Shown piece by piece: positions 54,463 through 63,562 of a stretch of DNA of 64,000 bases. The stretch's first letter is position 1. Every line of letters begins with the position of its first letter. The position numbers were made by a program, and so were the translations under genes. The stretch covers positions 344,535 through 408,534 of the forward strand of contig NZ_WAGX01000003.1 of NCBI RefSeq assembly GCF_008830185.1. Direction: 5' to 3'. A model generated the notes under the pieces. That model had not been told where the DNA came from. It did not search any database and was given only the letters and a program-made list of their open reading frames with translations. This stretch comes from Candidatus Galacturonatibacter soehngenii (GTDB taxonomy: Bacteria; Bacillota; Clostridia; Lachnospirales; Lachnospiraceae).

Positions 54463-55641
54463 TTGCTGGAAATAAAGACGAACGAAGCGGAATCTTCTGC
54501 AAAAATTATTGTCGTAGGAGTCGGCGGAGCAGGAAATAATGCTGTAAATAGAATGATTGATGAAAAAATTGGTGGAGTAGAATTTATTGGTATTAATACG
54601 GATAGGCAGGCATTAAAGCTTTGTAAGGCATCTACACCTTTACAAATTGGAGAAAAATTAACAAAAGGATTAGGCGCTGGAGCACAGCCAGAAGTTGGTG
54701 AAAAGGCTGCAGAAGAAAGCGCAGATGATATACAAAAGGCAATCCAAGGTGCTGATATGGTCTTTGTTACTTGTGGTATGGGTGGAGGAACCGGTACCGG
54801 TGCTGCACCAGTTGTTGCAAAAATAGCAAAAGATATGGGAATCTTAACAGTTGGAGTTGTAACAAAGCCTTTTAAATTTGAAGCAAGAGCAAGAATGAGC
54901 AATGCTTTATCAGGAATTGAGAAATTAAAAAATAGCGTAGATACATTAATTGTGATTCCAAACGATAAATTACTTGAAATTGTTGATAGAAGGACAACCA
55001 TGCCTGAGGCACTTAAGAAAGCAGATGAAGTTTTACAGCAAGCGGTTCAAGGAATTACTGACTTGATTAATCTTCCAGCATTGATTAATCTGGATTTTGC
55101 AGATGTACAGACTGTAATGACGAATAAAGGAATTGCACATATTGGTATTGGTAGAGCAAAAGGTGATGATAAAGCACTTGAAGCAGTCAAACAAGCTGTT
55201 GCCAGTCCATTATTAGAAACTACAATTACTGGTGCATCTCATGTTATTATTAATATTTCTGGAGATATTACATTAATGGATGCGAACGATGCTGCAAGCT
55301 ATGTGCAGGATTTAGCAGGTGATAGTGCTAATATTATTTTTGGTGCTATGTATGATGATACATATACAGATGAAGCAAGTATTACTGTTATTGCGACAGG
55401 ACTAGATACCAATGCCTCTGCTGTTACACCAGGTAAGATTATGCCTAGTTTTTCGTACCCAACAGGTGGGACAAATTCTCAGACTTTGACAAAACCTGCA
55501 ACAGGAGAGGTGAGACTGACAGGTACACCACCTGTTACACCTAGACCAATTACTGGTATTCAAAGACCTCGTACCCCTGAAAGCAGCGTGGAAGAAAAGT
55601 CTATAAAGATTCCTGAGTTCCTTCAGAAGAATCGTAAATAG
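54463..55641 (+). CDS. ftsZ: Cell division GTPase FtsZ
   Basis: A 392-residue tubulin homologue forming the division ring. It has [14 protein letters not shown], the GTP loop [13 protein letters not shown] and the T7 loop [12 protein letters not shown] variable linker leads to the C-terminal peptide [12 protein letters not shown] that binds FtsA/SepF. It starts at TTG 54463 behind GGAGGAAG. No ftsA lies in the cluster, so SepF or an ftsA elsewhere would anchor it. Confidence 0.98.
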   Translation: MLEIKTNEAESSAKIIVVGVGGAGNNAVNRMIDEKIGGVEFIGINTDRQALKLCKASTPLQIGEKLTKGLGAGAQPEVGEKAAEESADDIQKAIQGADMVFVTCGMGGGTGTGAAPVVAKIAKDMGILTVGVVTKPFKFEARARMSNALSGIEKLKNSVDTLIVIPNDKLLEIVDRRTTMPEALKKADEVLQQAVQGITDLINLPALINLDFADVQTVMTNKGIAHIGIGRAKGDDKALEAVKQAVASPLLETTITGASHVIINISGDITLMDANDAASYVQDLAGDSANIIFGAMYDDTYTDEASITVIATGLDTNASAVTPGKIMPSFSYPTGGTNSQTLTKPATGEVRLTGTPPVTPRPITGIQRPRTPESSVEEKSIKIPEFLQKNRK

Positions 55642-55659
55642 TATAAGAATATCTTAAAG

Positions 55660-55688
55660 AACAGACCGTCAAAGGACGGTCTGTTTTT
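55660..55688 (+). terminator. Terminator after ftsZ
   Basis: ACAGACCGTC (55661-55670) and GACGGTCTGT (55675-55684) form a perfect stem with a four-base loop and a T-run. It separates the vegetative dcw genes from the spoIIG operon. Confidence 0.93.
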
Positions 55689-55739
55689 GCGTGATAATGT
55701 AGAAAAAGTAAGATGAAAATAATGAATGAGCGTATATAG

Positions 55740-55773
55740 TTTGACAAAAAAATAAGTTTTGACGTTTTATAAT
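55740..55773 (+). promoter_or_regulatory. spoIIG-type, Spo0A-dependent promoter
   Basis: A consensus TTGACA (55741-55746) and TATAAT (55768-55773) are separated by 21 bp, too far for ordinary sigma-A use. B. subtilis spoIIG has the same stretched layout (22 bp) and needs Spo0A~P. TTTGACA (55740-55746) matches the inverted 0A box TTCGACA at six of seven bases; a weaker TTTGACG is at 55758-55764. Confidence 0.72.
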
Positions 55774-55816
55774 GATTACAGCTTAGACACAAACTATAAA
55801 GCGAGGGGAGTGAAAC

Positions 55817-56671
55817 GTGTATTATGAGCTGTATGTAGATGTGCTTTTTTTGATTAACATGTGTATGAACTTTTTTATATTAAGTATTATTAAGAAGGTC
55901 TTAAGATGCACTGCCACGTATCTTAGAATTTTTCTTATTAGTGTAATAAGTTCTATGTTGACCATAATTATTATCGTGTTGCCGCTAAAAGGTATAATAA
56001 TCAAATATATCCTTATTCATCTTGGCATTAATGTGGTTAGTACCAAAATAGCATTAAAACTAAAGGGTCGAATAAATATTTTAAAAGCAGTTGCGTTACT
56101 TTACATACTAACTTTTCTTTTTGGTGGAATATTAAATTTTCTCACTTTTGGAAGGGATTTCAATGCAGAACAGCTACTGCTATCCGGATTAGTTGTGTTT
56201 ATACTGATTAGAGGTGCAATCATTATATATACTTTTTACAAACGAAACCTTGGAAGGATTTGTCAAGTTACCATCAGTCAAAATTACAGACAACTAAACA
56301 TGAAAGGACTTGTGGATACAGGTAATAGTTTAGTTGAGCCATTTAGTAAAAAGCCTGTAAATATTGTACCTTTTGAAGTAATAAAAGATTTGCTTACCCA
56401 GAAACAGATTAGTTACATAAAGACTTTTTTAGAATACGAAACCTTTGATTCAAACGTCGAGTGGGATGAATTAAATCAAATATGTTATGTACCGTATTGC
56501 TCAGTGGGTAAAAAAAACGGATTACTACCAGCAATAAAAGTAGAGAAAATAAATATTATTCATGGGGAAAAGGTAATTGAAGTAAAAGGGCCAATGATAG
56601 GTATTTGCCAGAATGAGTTTATGTCTGACAAAAGATATCAGATTATTCTAAATCCCAAATTAGTAGATTGA
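55817..56671 (+). CDS. spoIIGA: Sigma-E processing peptidase SpoIIGA
   Basis: A 284-residue membrane aspartic protease that cleaves pro-sigma-E at the sporulation septum after SpoIIR signalling. Five N-terminal spans are followed by the protease domain with the [15 protein letters not shown] motif (catalytic Asp in DTGN). It is slightly shorter than the B. subtilis protein. Starts at GTG 55817 behind GAGGGGAG. The sigE gene follows. Confidence 0.93.
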   Translation: MYYELYVDVLFLINMCMNFFILSIIKKVLRCTATYLRIFLISVISSMLTIIIIVLPLKGIIIKYILIHLGINVVSTKIALKLKGRINILKAVALLYILTFLFGGILNFLTFGRDFNAEQLLLSGLVVFILIRGAIIIYTFYKRNLGRICQVTISQNYRQLNMKGLVDTGNSLVEPFSKKPVNIVPFEVIKDLLTQKQISYIKTFLEYETFDSNVEWDELNQICYVPYCSVGKKNGLLPAIKVEKINIIHGEKVIEVKGPMIGICQNEFMSDKRYQIILNPKLVD

Positions 56672-56685
56672 CAGGAGGCATATAT

Positions 56686-57426
56686 ATGTTTATAAAAGTA
56701 TCTGTACCAAACCATTTTCAGTTTAAAGCAATGCCATCTTTTCAAAACATGATGTTTTCAAAAGGTGGAGATATCCACTACATTGGAGGAGCAGATGTGT
56801 TGCCAGCACCTCTAGAGGCGGAAAAAGAAGCAGAAGTTATTAATGATTTAGGAACTGACTACGACAAGGATGCAAAATCTGTTTTAATTGAACATAATTT
56901 AAGATTGGTTGTTTACATAGCAAAAAAATTTGATAATACTGGTGTAGGAGTGGAAGATTTAATTTCAATCGGCACCATTGGATTAATAAAAGCAATTAAT
57001 ACCTTCAATCCAAATAAGAATATCAAGCTAGCCACATATGCATCCAGATGTATTGAGAATGAAATACTGATGCACCTAAGAAGAAATAACAAGACTAAAA
57101 TGGAGGTATCTATTGATGAGCCTCTAAATGTGGATTGGGATGGAAATGAATTGCTATTGTCTGATATATTAGGGACTGATGAGGATATTATTTACAAAGA
57201 TATTGAAAGCGAAGTGGAAAGAAAGCTACTAAATAAAGCCATTGATAAACTTTCTGAAAGAGAAAAAACAATTGTCAGGTTACGATTTGGTTTAAATACA
57301 AGAGATGGAGAGGAACTCACACAAAAAGAAGTTGCAGATTTACTTGGGATTTCTCAATCTTACATATCACGTTTAGAGAAAAAGATTATAAGGAGGTTGA
57401 AAAAGGAAATCGTACGTTTTGAATAG
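56686..57426 (+). CDS. sigE: Sporulation sigma factor sigma-E (pro-form)
   Basis: A 246-residue sigma-70 family factor controlling early mother-cell genes. The N-terminal pro-region precedes the processing-site-like [12 protein letters not shown]. Region 2 is nearly identical to known sigma-E ([44 protein letters not shown]), as is [19 protein letters not shown]. Region 4 ends [19 protein letters not shown] 56686 follows AGGAGG. No sigG follows, unlike in many relatives. Confidence 0.97.
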   Translation: MFIKVSVPNHFQFKAMPSFQNMMFSKGGDIHYIGGADVLPAPLEAEKEAEVINDLGTDYDKDAKSVLIEHNLRLVVYIAKKFDNTGVGVEDLISIGTIGLIKAINTFNPNKNIKLATYASRCIENEILMHLRRNNKTKMEVSIDEPLNVDWDGNELLLSDILGTDEDIIYKDIESEVERKLLNKAIDKLSEREKTIVRLRFGLNTRDGEELTQKEVADLLGISQSYISRLEKKIIRRLKKEIVRFE

Positions 57427-57439
57427 ATTATAACTTATG

Positions 57440-57479
57440 GCCAAATGTAGGAATGCACACTTCCTAGATTTGGCTTATT
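57440..57479 (+). terminator. Terminator after sigE
   Basis: GCCAAATGTAGGAA (57440-57453) pairs with TTCCTAGATTTGGC (57461-57474) with one mismatch, followed by a T-rich tract. It marks the end of the sporulation block. Confidence 0.8.
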
Positions 57480-57590
57480 TTTTGGGGAATTTAGTTAAAA
57501 TGACAAGATTTTTACGATATAGATTGCATTTTTTGGCAATATCCGATAATCTTAAGATAAATAATTTATGCAAAGGATATGGGGGAAGCA

Positions 57591-59210
57591 ATGCAAAAAG
57601 TATTTTTAGTAGAGGATGAAATTGTAGTAAGAGAAGGAATTAAAAATAATATTGATTGGGAAAAAGAGGGCTTTCAATTCGTTGGAGAGGCCAGTGATGG
57701 AGAATTGGCTTATCCAATGATACGAAGTACAAAACCAGATATTTTAATAACAGATATCAAAATGCCTTTTATGGATGGGCTAGAATTGAGCCAGATGGTA
57801 AAACGTGAATTTCCTAGTATTAAAATTATAATTTTAAGTGGCTATCATGAATTTGAATATGCAAAGCAAGCAATCCAAATAGGGGTTACGGACTATTTGC
57901 TTAAGCCAATCTCTTCGATCAAACTAATGGAGGCAATCTGTAAAGTAAGAGATATTATAAAAAAAGAAGCAAAAGAAAAAGAGTTACTTCAATTATACAA
58001 AAAGGAAATGGAAGAAAAAGTAGTTCTTCAAAAGAAACGCTTCTTTTTTGATATCGTACAAAGCAAACTAACTTTATCTCAAGTAATTGAAAAAGGAAAT
58101 CGTCTTGGGATTGATTTAGCAGCTAGCGCTTATAATATTATATTGTTTCAAGTTAGTGTAAAAGAAAATCCTATGGATTACTCTTTAGATTTAATCAGTG
58201 TAAAAAATCGTATCAATGCATTATTAAAAAACAACCAAGAAGTAATTGAATTTGAATGTGAAAATGAAATCATTGCAATTATATTAAAAGCAGACAACGA
58301 AAAATATCTAGAAGAAATCTTGGTAAAATATCGAAGTCAATTGCAAGAAATTATGAAGGAAAAACCAGACTTAGAATATTTTGGTGGGATAGGAAATACC
58401 GTATTTAGAATCAGTGAGTTACAAGAATCATATCACATAGCAAATAAAGCGTTTTCTGCAAGATATTTTATGAAAGCCAACCAAATAATAGAAGGAAGCG
58501 ATTGGTGGAAAACTTTTAGTTATCCCGATCCGATTGATATGCATGCCATTGATTCAAAAAAGATTAACAAATCTTTTTTAGAAAAGTTTTTAAAAAATGG
58601 AACAAGAGAAGAAGTTTCTGATTTTGTAGAAGAATATTTTTCAGGCTCAGGAAAGGTGAATATGAATTCTTTGTTGTTTCGTCAATATACAATTATGAAT
58701 GTGTATTTCAGCGTACTTGTCTTTATGGAAACAGTCGGGTACTCGAAAGAAGAAAGTGTAAAAGAATTGGATAATTTTTCACATTTAGAGGAGATTGTAA
58801 TTTCTATTGATTCTGCAAAAGAATACTTAAAAAAATTACTTGAGAAAGCATTTTTGTTAAGAGATACCATTGCAAGACAAAAATATGGAGACATTCTTAA
58901 AAGGGCCTGTAATTATATTGAAGAAAACTATCACAAGGATGACATATCTTTAAATAACGTAGCTTCCTTTGTTAATGTAAGTCCAACATATTTTAGTGCA
59001 ATATTTAGACAAGAAATGGGACAAACCTTTATTGATTTCTTAACGGAAACAAGAATGAATAAAGCAAAAGAACTACTAAGGTGTACGAATTTAAAAACCA
59101 CAGAAATAGGATATGAGATAGGATACAAAGATTCGCATTACTTTAGTTATATATTTAAAAAGACGCAGCAGTGTACTCCTAAGGAATATAGGGCAAAAGG
59201 AAGGGAGTAG
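57591..59210 (+). CDS. YesN-type response regulator with AraC DNA-binding domain
   Basis: A 539-residue regulator. The receiver domain (residues 1-~120) has acidic FLVEDE, the phospho-acceptor Asp in ITDIKMPFMDG, and LKPIS. A long helical middle segment leads to the C-terminal AraC double HTH (DISLNNVASFVNVSPTYFS, then FKKTQQCTPKEYR). ATG 57591 behind GGGGGAAG. It is 4 bp from its sensor kinase and upstream of a sugar ABC importer it probably activates. Confidence 0.95.
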   Translation: MQKVFLVEDEIVVREGIKNNIDWEKEGFQFVGEASDGELAYPMIRSTKPDILITDIKMPFMDGLELSQMVKREFPSIKIIILSGYHEFEYAKQAIQIGVTDYLLKPISSIKLMEAICKVRDIIKKEAKEKELLQLYKKEMEEKVVLQKKRFFFDIVQSKLTLSQVIEKGNRLGIDLAASAYNIILFQVSVKENPMDYSLDLISVKNRINALLKNNQEVIEFECENEIIAIILKADNEKYLEEILVKYRSQLQEIMKEKPDLEYFGGIGNTVFRISELQESYHIANKAFSARYFMKANQIIEGSDWWKTFSYPDPIDMHAIDSKKINKSFLEKFLKNGTREEVSDFVEEYFSGSGKVNMNSLLFRQYTIMNVYFSVLVFMETVGYSKEESVKELDNFSHLEEIVISIDSAKEYLKKLLEKAFLLRDTIARQKYGDILKRACNYIEENYHKDDISLNNVASFVNVSPTYFSAIFRQEMGQTFIDFLTETRMNKAKELLRCTNLKTTEIGYEIGYKDSHYFSYIFKKTQQCTPKEYRAKGRE

Positions 59211-59214
59211 TTAC

Positions 59215-60687
59215 ATGCGAAAAAGAAAATGGAAAAAAATATCGCTTAATTTGAACAAAAAATTAGCATTGTTTGCTCTTGTAATAATTGTACCCATGGT
59301 GATTCTTATTTTATATTTAATTCTTTCTTTAATTAACTTTGGAAATGCTTATAATCAAATTGTAAAAAATATTACAGCTGCAAATGCTTACAATATTAAT
59401 TTTAAAGAAGAAATTGATTACAGCATGTATCGAATTGTAATCGGCTCTGCTGATTTTGAGACGGCCAAAGAGTCAACAGAAATAAGAGACCCTTATGAAA
59501 TTATAGAGGAAGCACGAAATGTTTTTAAAAAACTATATGAAATATCAATAACTCCGGGAAATAAAGGTAGAATCGAAAAATTATTGAAAAATCTTGATAC
59601 CTTGCAAGATAGAGTGGATGATATCAAATATAATCTAAGCCAAAAAGGAAAATACGAAGACAATATTTATTTACTAGATACAAGTATTTATATACTAAGT
59701 GAGATTATACAAGAGCATATTCAGATGTATATCTATTATGAGGCATCTAATTTTGAGACAATACGAAATGAACTTGCCATGCAGCAAGCAAATGCAGTAA
59801 GAATTAGCCTTTTTGCTTTTGTAATCATTTTGCTAGGTTCGATACTTATTTCTATGTTTATTGTAAAAAGTGTAACAAAACCAATCAAACAATTGTGTGA
59901 CACTACTGACATAGTGGCAAGGGGGGATTTTACAACCAGGGCTTATGTAGAATCGGATGATGAAATATCAGTGTTAACGAATAGCTTTAATAATATGATT
60001 CAAAAAATAGGAGATTTAGTAGAGGATATAAAAAAAGAACAACACAATCTTCGTGTGATGGAATTAAAGCTATTACAAGCACAGATTAATCCACATTTTC
60101 TTTATAATACCTTAGATACAATTATATGGTTGGCAGAAGGAAACCAAACTACGCAGGTAGTCAATATGGTTACTTCATTATCTGATTTTTTTCGAACGGT
60201 GTTAAGTGAAGGTAGAGATTACATAACAATAAAAGAAGAAGAATCTTACATAAGAAGTTATCTTGAAATTCAAAAGTTCAGATATCAAGATATATTAGAA
60301 TATGAGATAAATATTGATGCTGCCATTCATCATTATACAATTTTGAAACTTACCTTGCAGCCCTTGGTGGAAAATGCTTTATATCACGGGATAAAAAACA
60401 AACGTGGAAAAGGGAAAATATGTGTAATTGGTAAATTAATAAACGACATGATATATTTGGAAGTCAATGATAATGGAAAGGGCATGACAAAAGAAGAGCT
60501 ATCCTTTGTCATAAAAAGAGTAAAGGGGCATAAAGAAGAGGATTTACAAGGTGGCTTTGGACTTGCTAATGTGGATGAGAGAATTCGTTTAAACTATGGA
60601 TTGGAATACGGATTAGAATTTGAAAGTGTGGAAGGGGAAGGAACCAAGGTATGGATTTGTTTACCAATTCATACAATAAAAACATAA
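59215..60687 (+). CDS. YesM-type sensor histidine kinase
   Basis: A 490-residue membrane kinase with two spans (about residues 17-43 and 195-217) enclosing an extracellular sensor region. HAMP follows (VKSVTKPIKQLCDTTDIVARGDF). The phospho-acceptor is in the His_kinase motif INPHFLYNTLDTI; the ATPase domain has LQPLVENALYHGI and NDNGKGM, with GGFGLANV. It signals to the adjacent YesN-like regulator. The ligand is probably the sugar carried by the downstream binding protein. Confidence 0.95.
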   Translation: MRKRKWKKISLNLNKKLALFALVIIVPMVILILYLILSLINFGNAYNQIVKNITAANAYNINFKEEIDYSMYRIVIGSADFETAKESTEIRDPYEIIEEARNVFKKLYEISITPGNKGRIEKLLKNLDTLQDRVDDIKYNLSQKGKYEDNIYLLDTSIYILSEIIQEHIQMYIYYEASNFETIRNELAMQQANAVRISLFAFVIILLGSILISMFIVKSVTKPIKQLCDTTDIVARGDFTTRAYVESDDEISVLTNSFNNMIQKIGDLVEDIKKEQHNLRVMELKLLQAQINPHFLYNTLDTIIWLAEGNQTTQVVNMVTSLSDFFRTVLSEGRDYITIKEEESYIRSYLEIQKFRYQDILEYEINIDAAIHHYTILKLTLQPLVENALYHGIKNKRGKGKICVIGKLINDMIYLEVNDNGKGMTKEELSFVIKRVKGHKEEDLQGGFGLANVDERIRLNYGLEYGLEFESVEGEGTKVWICLPIHTIKT

Positions 60688-60706
60688 AAAATTGAACCAA
60701 TCTAAT

Positions 60707-60742
60707 AAAAAAACGAACATTTCTTTTTTCGTTCGTTTTTTT
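60707..60742 (+). terminator. Terminator after the two-component pair
   Basis: AAAAAAACGAAC (60707-60718) and GTTCGTTTTTTT (60731-60742) pair perfectly with a 12-base loop. A GGAATAA/TTATTCC inverted repeat (60752-60758/60781-60787) follows and might be a regulator site for the transporter operon. Confidence 0.8.
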
Positions 60743-60863
60743 GTTATAAATGGAATAAGAAATAATACAGATACAATAATTTATTCCGTTTCTTTCTAAC
60801 AATAAACTAGATAAAATAAAATTGTAACTGGGAGATAGATTATATAACAGGAGGATTAAAGGT

Positions 60864-61946
60864 ATGAAGAAGAAGTTTTTATGCACGCTCATAAGTGTAG
60901 TAATGACAACGGCTATGCTTGCAGGATGTGGTGGGGGAGCAAAACCAACAGATGCACCAGCAGAGTCAAAGACGGAGTCTACAAAAGAAACAGATACAGC
61001 CGATCAAACAAAGACAGAAACAAAGGAAGAAGATGCGAAAGAGAGTGGAGAGTCAATTGTAGTAGGATTTTCTCAGGTTGGTGCGGAATCCGATTGGAGA
61101 ACAGCAAATACTTCGTCAATGAAATCAACCTTTACTGAAGAAAATGGCTATACGTTATTATTTGATGATGCGCAGCAAAAACAAGAAAATCAAATCAAAG
61201 CAGTTCGTAACTTTATTCAACAAGATGTTGATTATATCGTGATTGCACCAGTAACGGAAACTGGATGGGATACGGTGTTAAAGGAAGCGCAAGATGCTGG
61301 AATACCAGTTATTATTGTAGACCGTATGGTTGATGTATCAGATGATTCTTTATATACAGCTTGGGTAGGTTCTAACTTCTTGCAAGAAGGTTATGATGCA
61401 GCAGATTGGCTTGCCCAGTATTTGGATAAACAAGGAAGAGGATCAGAAGAAATTAATATTGTAACTTTGCAAGGAACGATTGGAGCTTCTGCACAGATTG
61501 GTAGAACCAATGGAGTAGAAGAAAGAATGAAAGATCATACAAACTGGAAAATGTTAGAGCGTCAAACTGGTGAGTTTACACAAGCCAGAGGACAAGAGGT
61601 TATGGAATCCTTCTTAAAATCTTATGATGACATTGATGTTGTAATTGCAGAAAATGATAATATGGCATTTGGTGCAATCGATGCAATCAAAGCAGCTGGA
61701 AAGACTTGCGGTCCTAACGGAGATATTATTATTGTATCATTTGACGCAGTAGCAGCCGCATTTGATTCTATGATTGCAGGAGATATGAATGTTTCAGTTG
61801 AATGTAATCCATTACATGGACCACGTGTTGCAGAATTAATTCAAAAGCTTGAAAAGGGTGAAACAGTTGATAAGATTGCTTATGTAGAAGAAGGAGTATA
61901 TCCAGCTGATACAGCAGAAGCAAAAAAACCAACACGTGAATATTAA
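60864..61946 (+). CDS. YtfQ-like galactofuranose/sugar-binding lipoprotein
   Basis: A 360-residue periplasmic-binding-protein-like lipoprotein. Lipobox with Cys22 (TTAMLAGC), then a Thr/Glu/Lys-rich linker, then the sugar-binding fold. VGFSQVGAESDWRTANT, QQKQENQIKAVRNF and IAPVTETGWDTVLKEA follow the E. coli YtfQ (galactofuranose-binding) pattern closely. AGGAGG precedes ATG 60864. The substrate, galactofuranose or a related furanose, is inferred from this likeness. Confidence 0.92.
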   Translation: MKKKFLCTLISVVMTTAMLAGCGGGAKPTDAPAESKTESTKETDTADQTKTETKEEDAKESGESIVVGFSQVGAESDWRTANTSSMKSTFTEENGYTLLFDDAQQKQENQIKAVRNFIQQDVDYIVIAPVTETGWDTVLKEAQDAGIPVIIVDRMVDVSDDSLYTAWVGSNFLQEGYDAADWLAQYLDKQGRGSEEINIVTLQGTIGASAQIGRTNGVEERMKDHTNWKMLERQTGEFTQARGQEVMESFLKSYDDIDVVIAENDNMAFGAIDAIKAAGKTCGPNGDIIIVSFDAVAAAFDSMIAGDMNVSVECNPLHGPRVAELIQKLEKGETVDKIAYVEEGVYPADTAEAKKPTREY

Positions 61947-61966
61947 AGAAAATAGTATTTTTATGA

Positions 61967-61992
61967 ATGGAGAACCCTTGTAGGTTCTCCAT
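61967..61992 (+). terminator. Hairpin between binding-protein and ATPase genes
   Basis: A perfect 10-bp stem, ATGGAGAACC/GGTTCTCCAT, with a CTTGTA loop and no T-run. It probably protects the binding-protein mRNA so that this subunit is made in excess. Confidence 0.75.
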
Positions 61993-62041
61993 CCTAACAT
62001 AAAGGATATCATAAGTATCAATTTAGAAAGGATGGAATTAC

Positions 62042-63562
62042 ATGGAACAAGGCGTTGTACTTACAATGAGGCAGATTGGCAAAACTTTTCCGGGAGTAAT
62101 TGCCTTGGAAAATGTAGATTTTACATTACGAAAAGGCGAAATACATGCACTTATGGGGGAAAATGGTGCGGGAAAATCAACTTTGATTAAAGTACTAACA
62201 GGAGTTGAGGAGTTTGAAACTGGTGAGATTAAGATGTATGGAAGGGATGGGGCGATTATAAACAAATCTCCTCAGGAAGCACAAAAAAATGGGATTAGTA
62301 CGGTTTATCAAGAGGTAAATTTATGTCCAAATTTATCGGTAGCAGAAAATCTTTTCATTGGAAGAGAACCAAGGCGTGCAAAAATGATTGATTGGAAAAA
62401 GATGAATCAAAAATCAAAAGAATTATTAGCCAGCCTTGACATTGAGATTGATGTAACAAAAGCATTAGAAAATTATTCCATTGCCATTCAACAAATGATT
62501 GCAATTGCAAGAGCAGTAGATATGTCGGCAAAGGTTTTAATACTAGATGAACCCACATCCTCACTTGATGATAGCGAGGTAGAAAAGCTTTTTGCGCTAA
62601 TGAAGAAGCTTAAAAAGGATGGGGTTGGAATTATATTTGTAACTCATTTCTTAGAGCAAGTGTATGCAATATGTGATCATATTACTGTATTAAGAAATGG
62701 AAGACTTGTGGGCGAATATGCAGTGGAGCATTTACCACGCGTGCAGTTAGTTGCGAAAATGATGGGAAAGGACTTTGATGATTTAGCAGCAATTAAGAAA
62801 GTGGGAGAACAAAATAACGAAGAAAAAGAGATTATTATAGAGGCAAAACAACTAGGGCGTGTAGGTAGTATCAAGCCATTTAATATTCAAATACATAAAG
62901 GTGAAGTGATTGGATTAAGCGGATTACTTGGTTCAGGACGCTCAGAACTTGCAAGATGCATCTATGGTGCTGACAAATCAGATAGTGGAGAATTACTTGT
63001 AAAAGGTGAAAAGTTACTGGTTGGAGCACCGATTCACGCAATGCAAAACGGTATGGCATATCTTCCCGAGAATCGAAAGGAAGAGGGTATCATTGCAGAC
63101 TTATCCGTACGTGAAAATATAATGATTGCACTTCAGGCAAAACGAGGCATGTTAAAACTCATAAGCAAAAAGGAACAAGAACAATTTACAGATAAATACA
63201 TTGATTTGTTGCAAATCAAGACAGCTGATAGAGAGACTCCAATTAAACAGCTTAGTGGAGGGAATCAGCAAAAAGTGATTCTTGCTAGATGGCTTTTAAC
63301 AGATCCTGATTTCCTTATCCTAGATGAGCCAACAAGGGGGATTGACATTGGAACAAAGACAGAAATACAAAAACTAGTACTAGAGCTTGCAAAAAAGGGA
63401 ATGGCTGTAATGTTTATTTCATCTGAAATTGAAGAAATGATACGAACCTGCAGTAAGATGGCAGTTCTTAGAGATGGATGTAAAGTCGGAGAATTAAAGG
63501 AAGAGGAACTGTCACAAGACTCCATAATGAAAGCAATCGCAGGAGGTGTTAAGAATGAATAA
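62042..63562 (+). CDS. Sugar ABC transporter ATPase (YtfR/RbsA-like, two ABC domains)
   Basis: A 506-residue tandem ATPase of the CUT2 type. The first domain has Walker A GENGAGKSTLIKVL and ILDEPTSSLDD. The second has the degenerate loop GLLGSGRSELARC, the signature LSGGNQQKVILARWL and LILDEPTRGIDIG, as usual for RbsA-like proteins. It drives uptake of the sugar bound by the YtfQ-like protein. Its stop overlaps the permease start by 8 bases. Confidence 0.95.
   Translation: MEQGVVLTMRQIGKTFPGVIALENVDFTLRKGEIHALMGENGAGKSTLIKVLTGVEEFETGEIKMYGRDGAIINKSPQEAQKNGISTVYQEVNLCPNLSVAENLFIGREPRRAKMIDWKKMNQKSKELLASLDIEIDVTKALENYSIAIQQMIAIARAVDMSAKVLILDEPTSSLDDSEVEKLFALMKKLKKDGVGIIFVTHFLEQVYAICDHITVLRNGRLVGEYAVEHLPRVQLVAKMMGKDFDDLAAIKKVGEQNNEEKEIIIEAKQLGRVGSIKPFNIQIHKGEVIGLSGLLGSGRSELARCIYGADKSDSGELLVKGEKLLVGAPIHAMQNGMAYLPENRKEEGIIADLSVRENIMIALQAKRGMLKLISKKEQEQFTDKYIDLLQIKTADRETPIKQLSGGNQQKVILARWLLTDPDFLILDEPTRGIDIGTKTEIQKLVLELAKKGMAVMFISSEIEEMIRTCSKMAVLRDGCKVGELKEEELSQDSIMKAIAGGVKNE

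Noticed and set aside
54396-55001. 201-residue open frame antisense to ftsZ
   Set aside because: It lies wholly opposite the strongly conserved ftsZ coding region, has Pro/Ser-rich composition typical of a shadow frame, and has no ribosome site.
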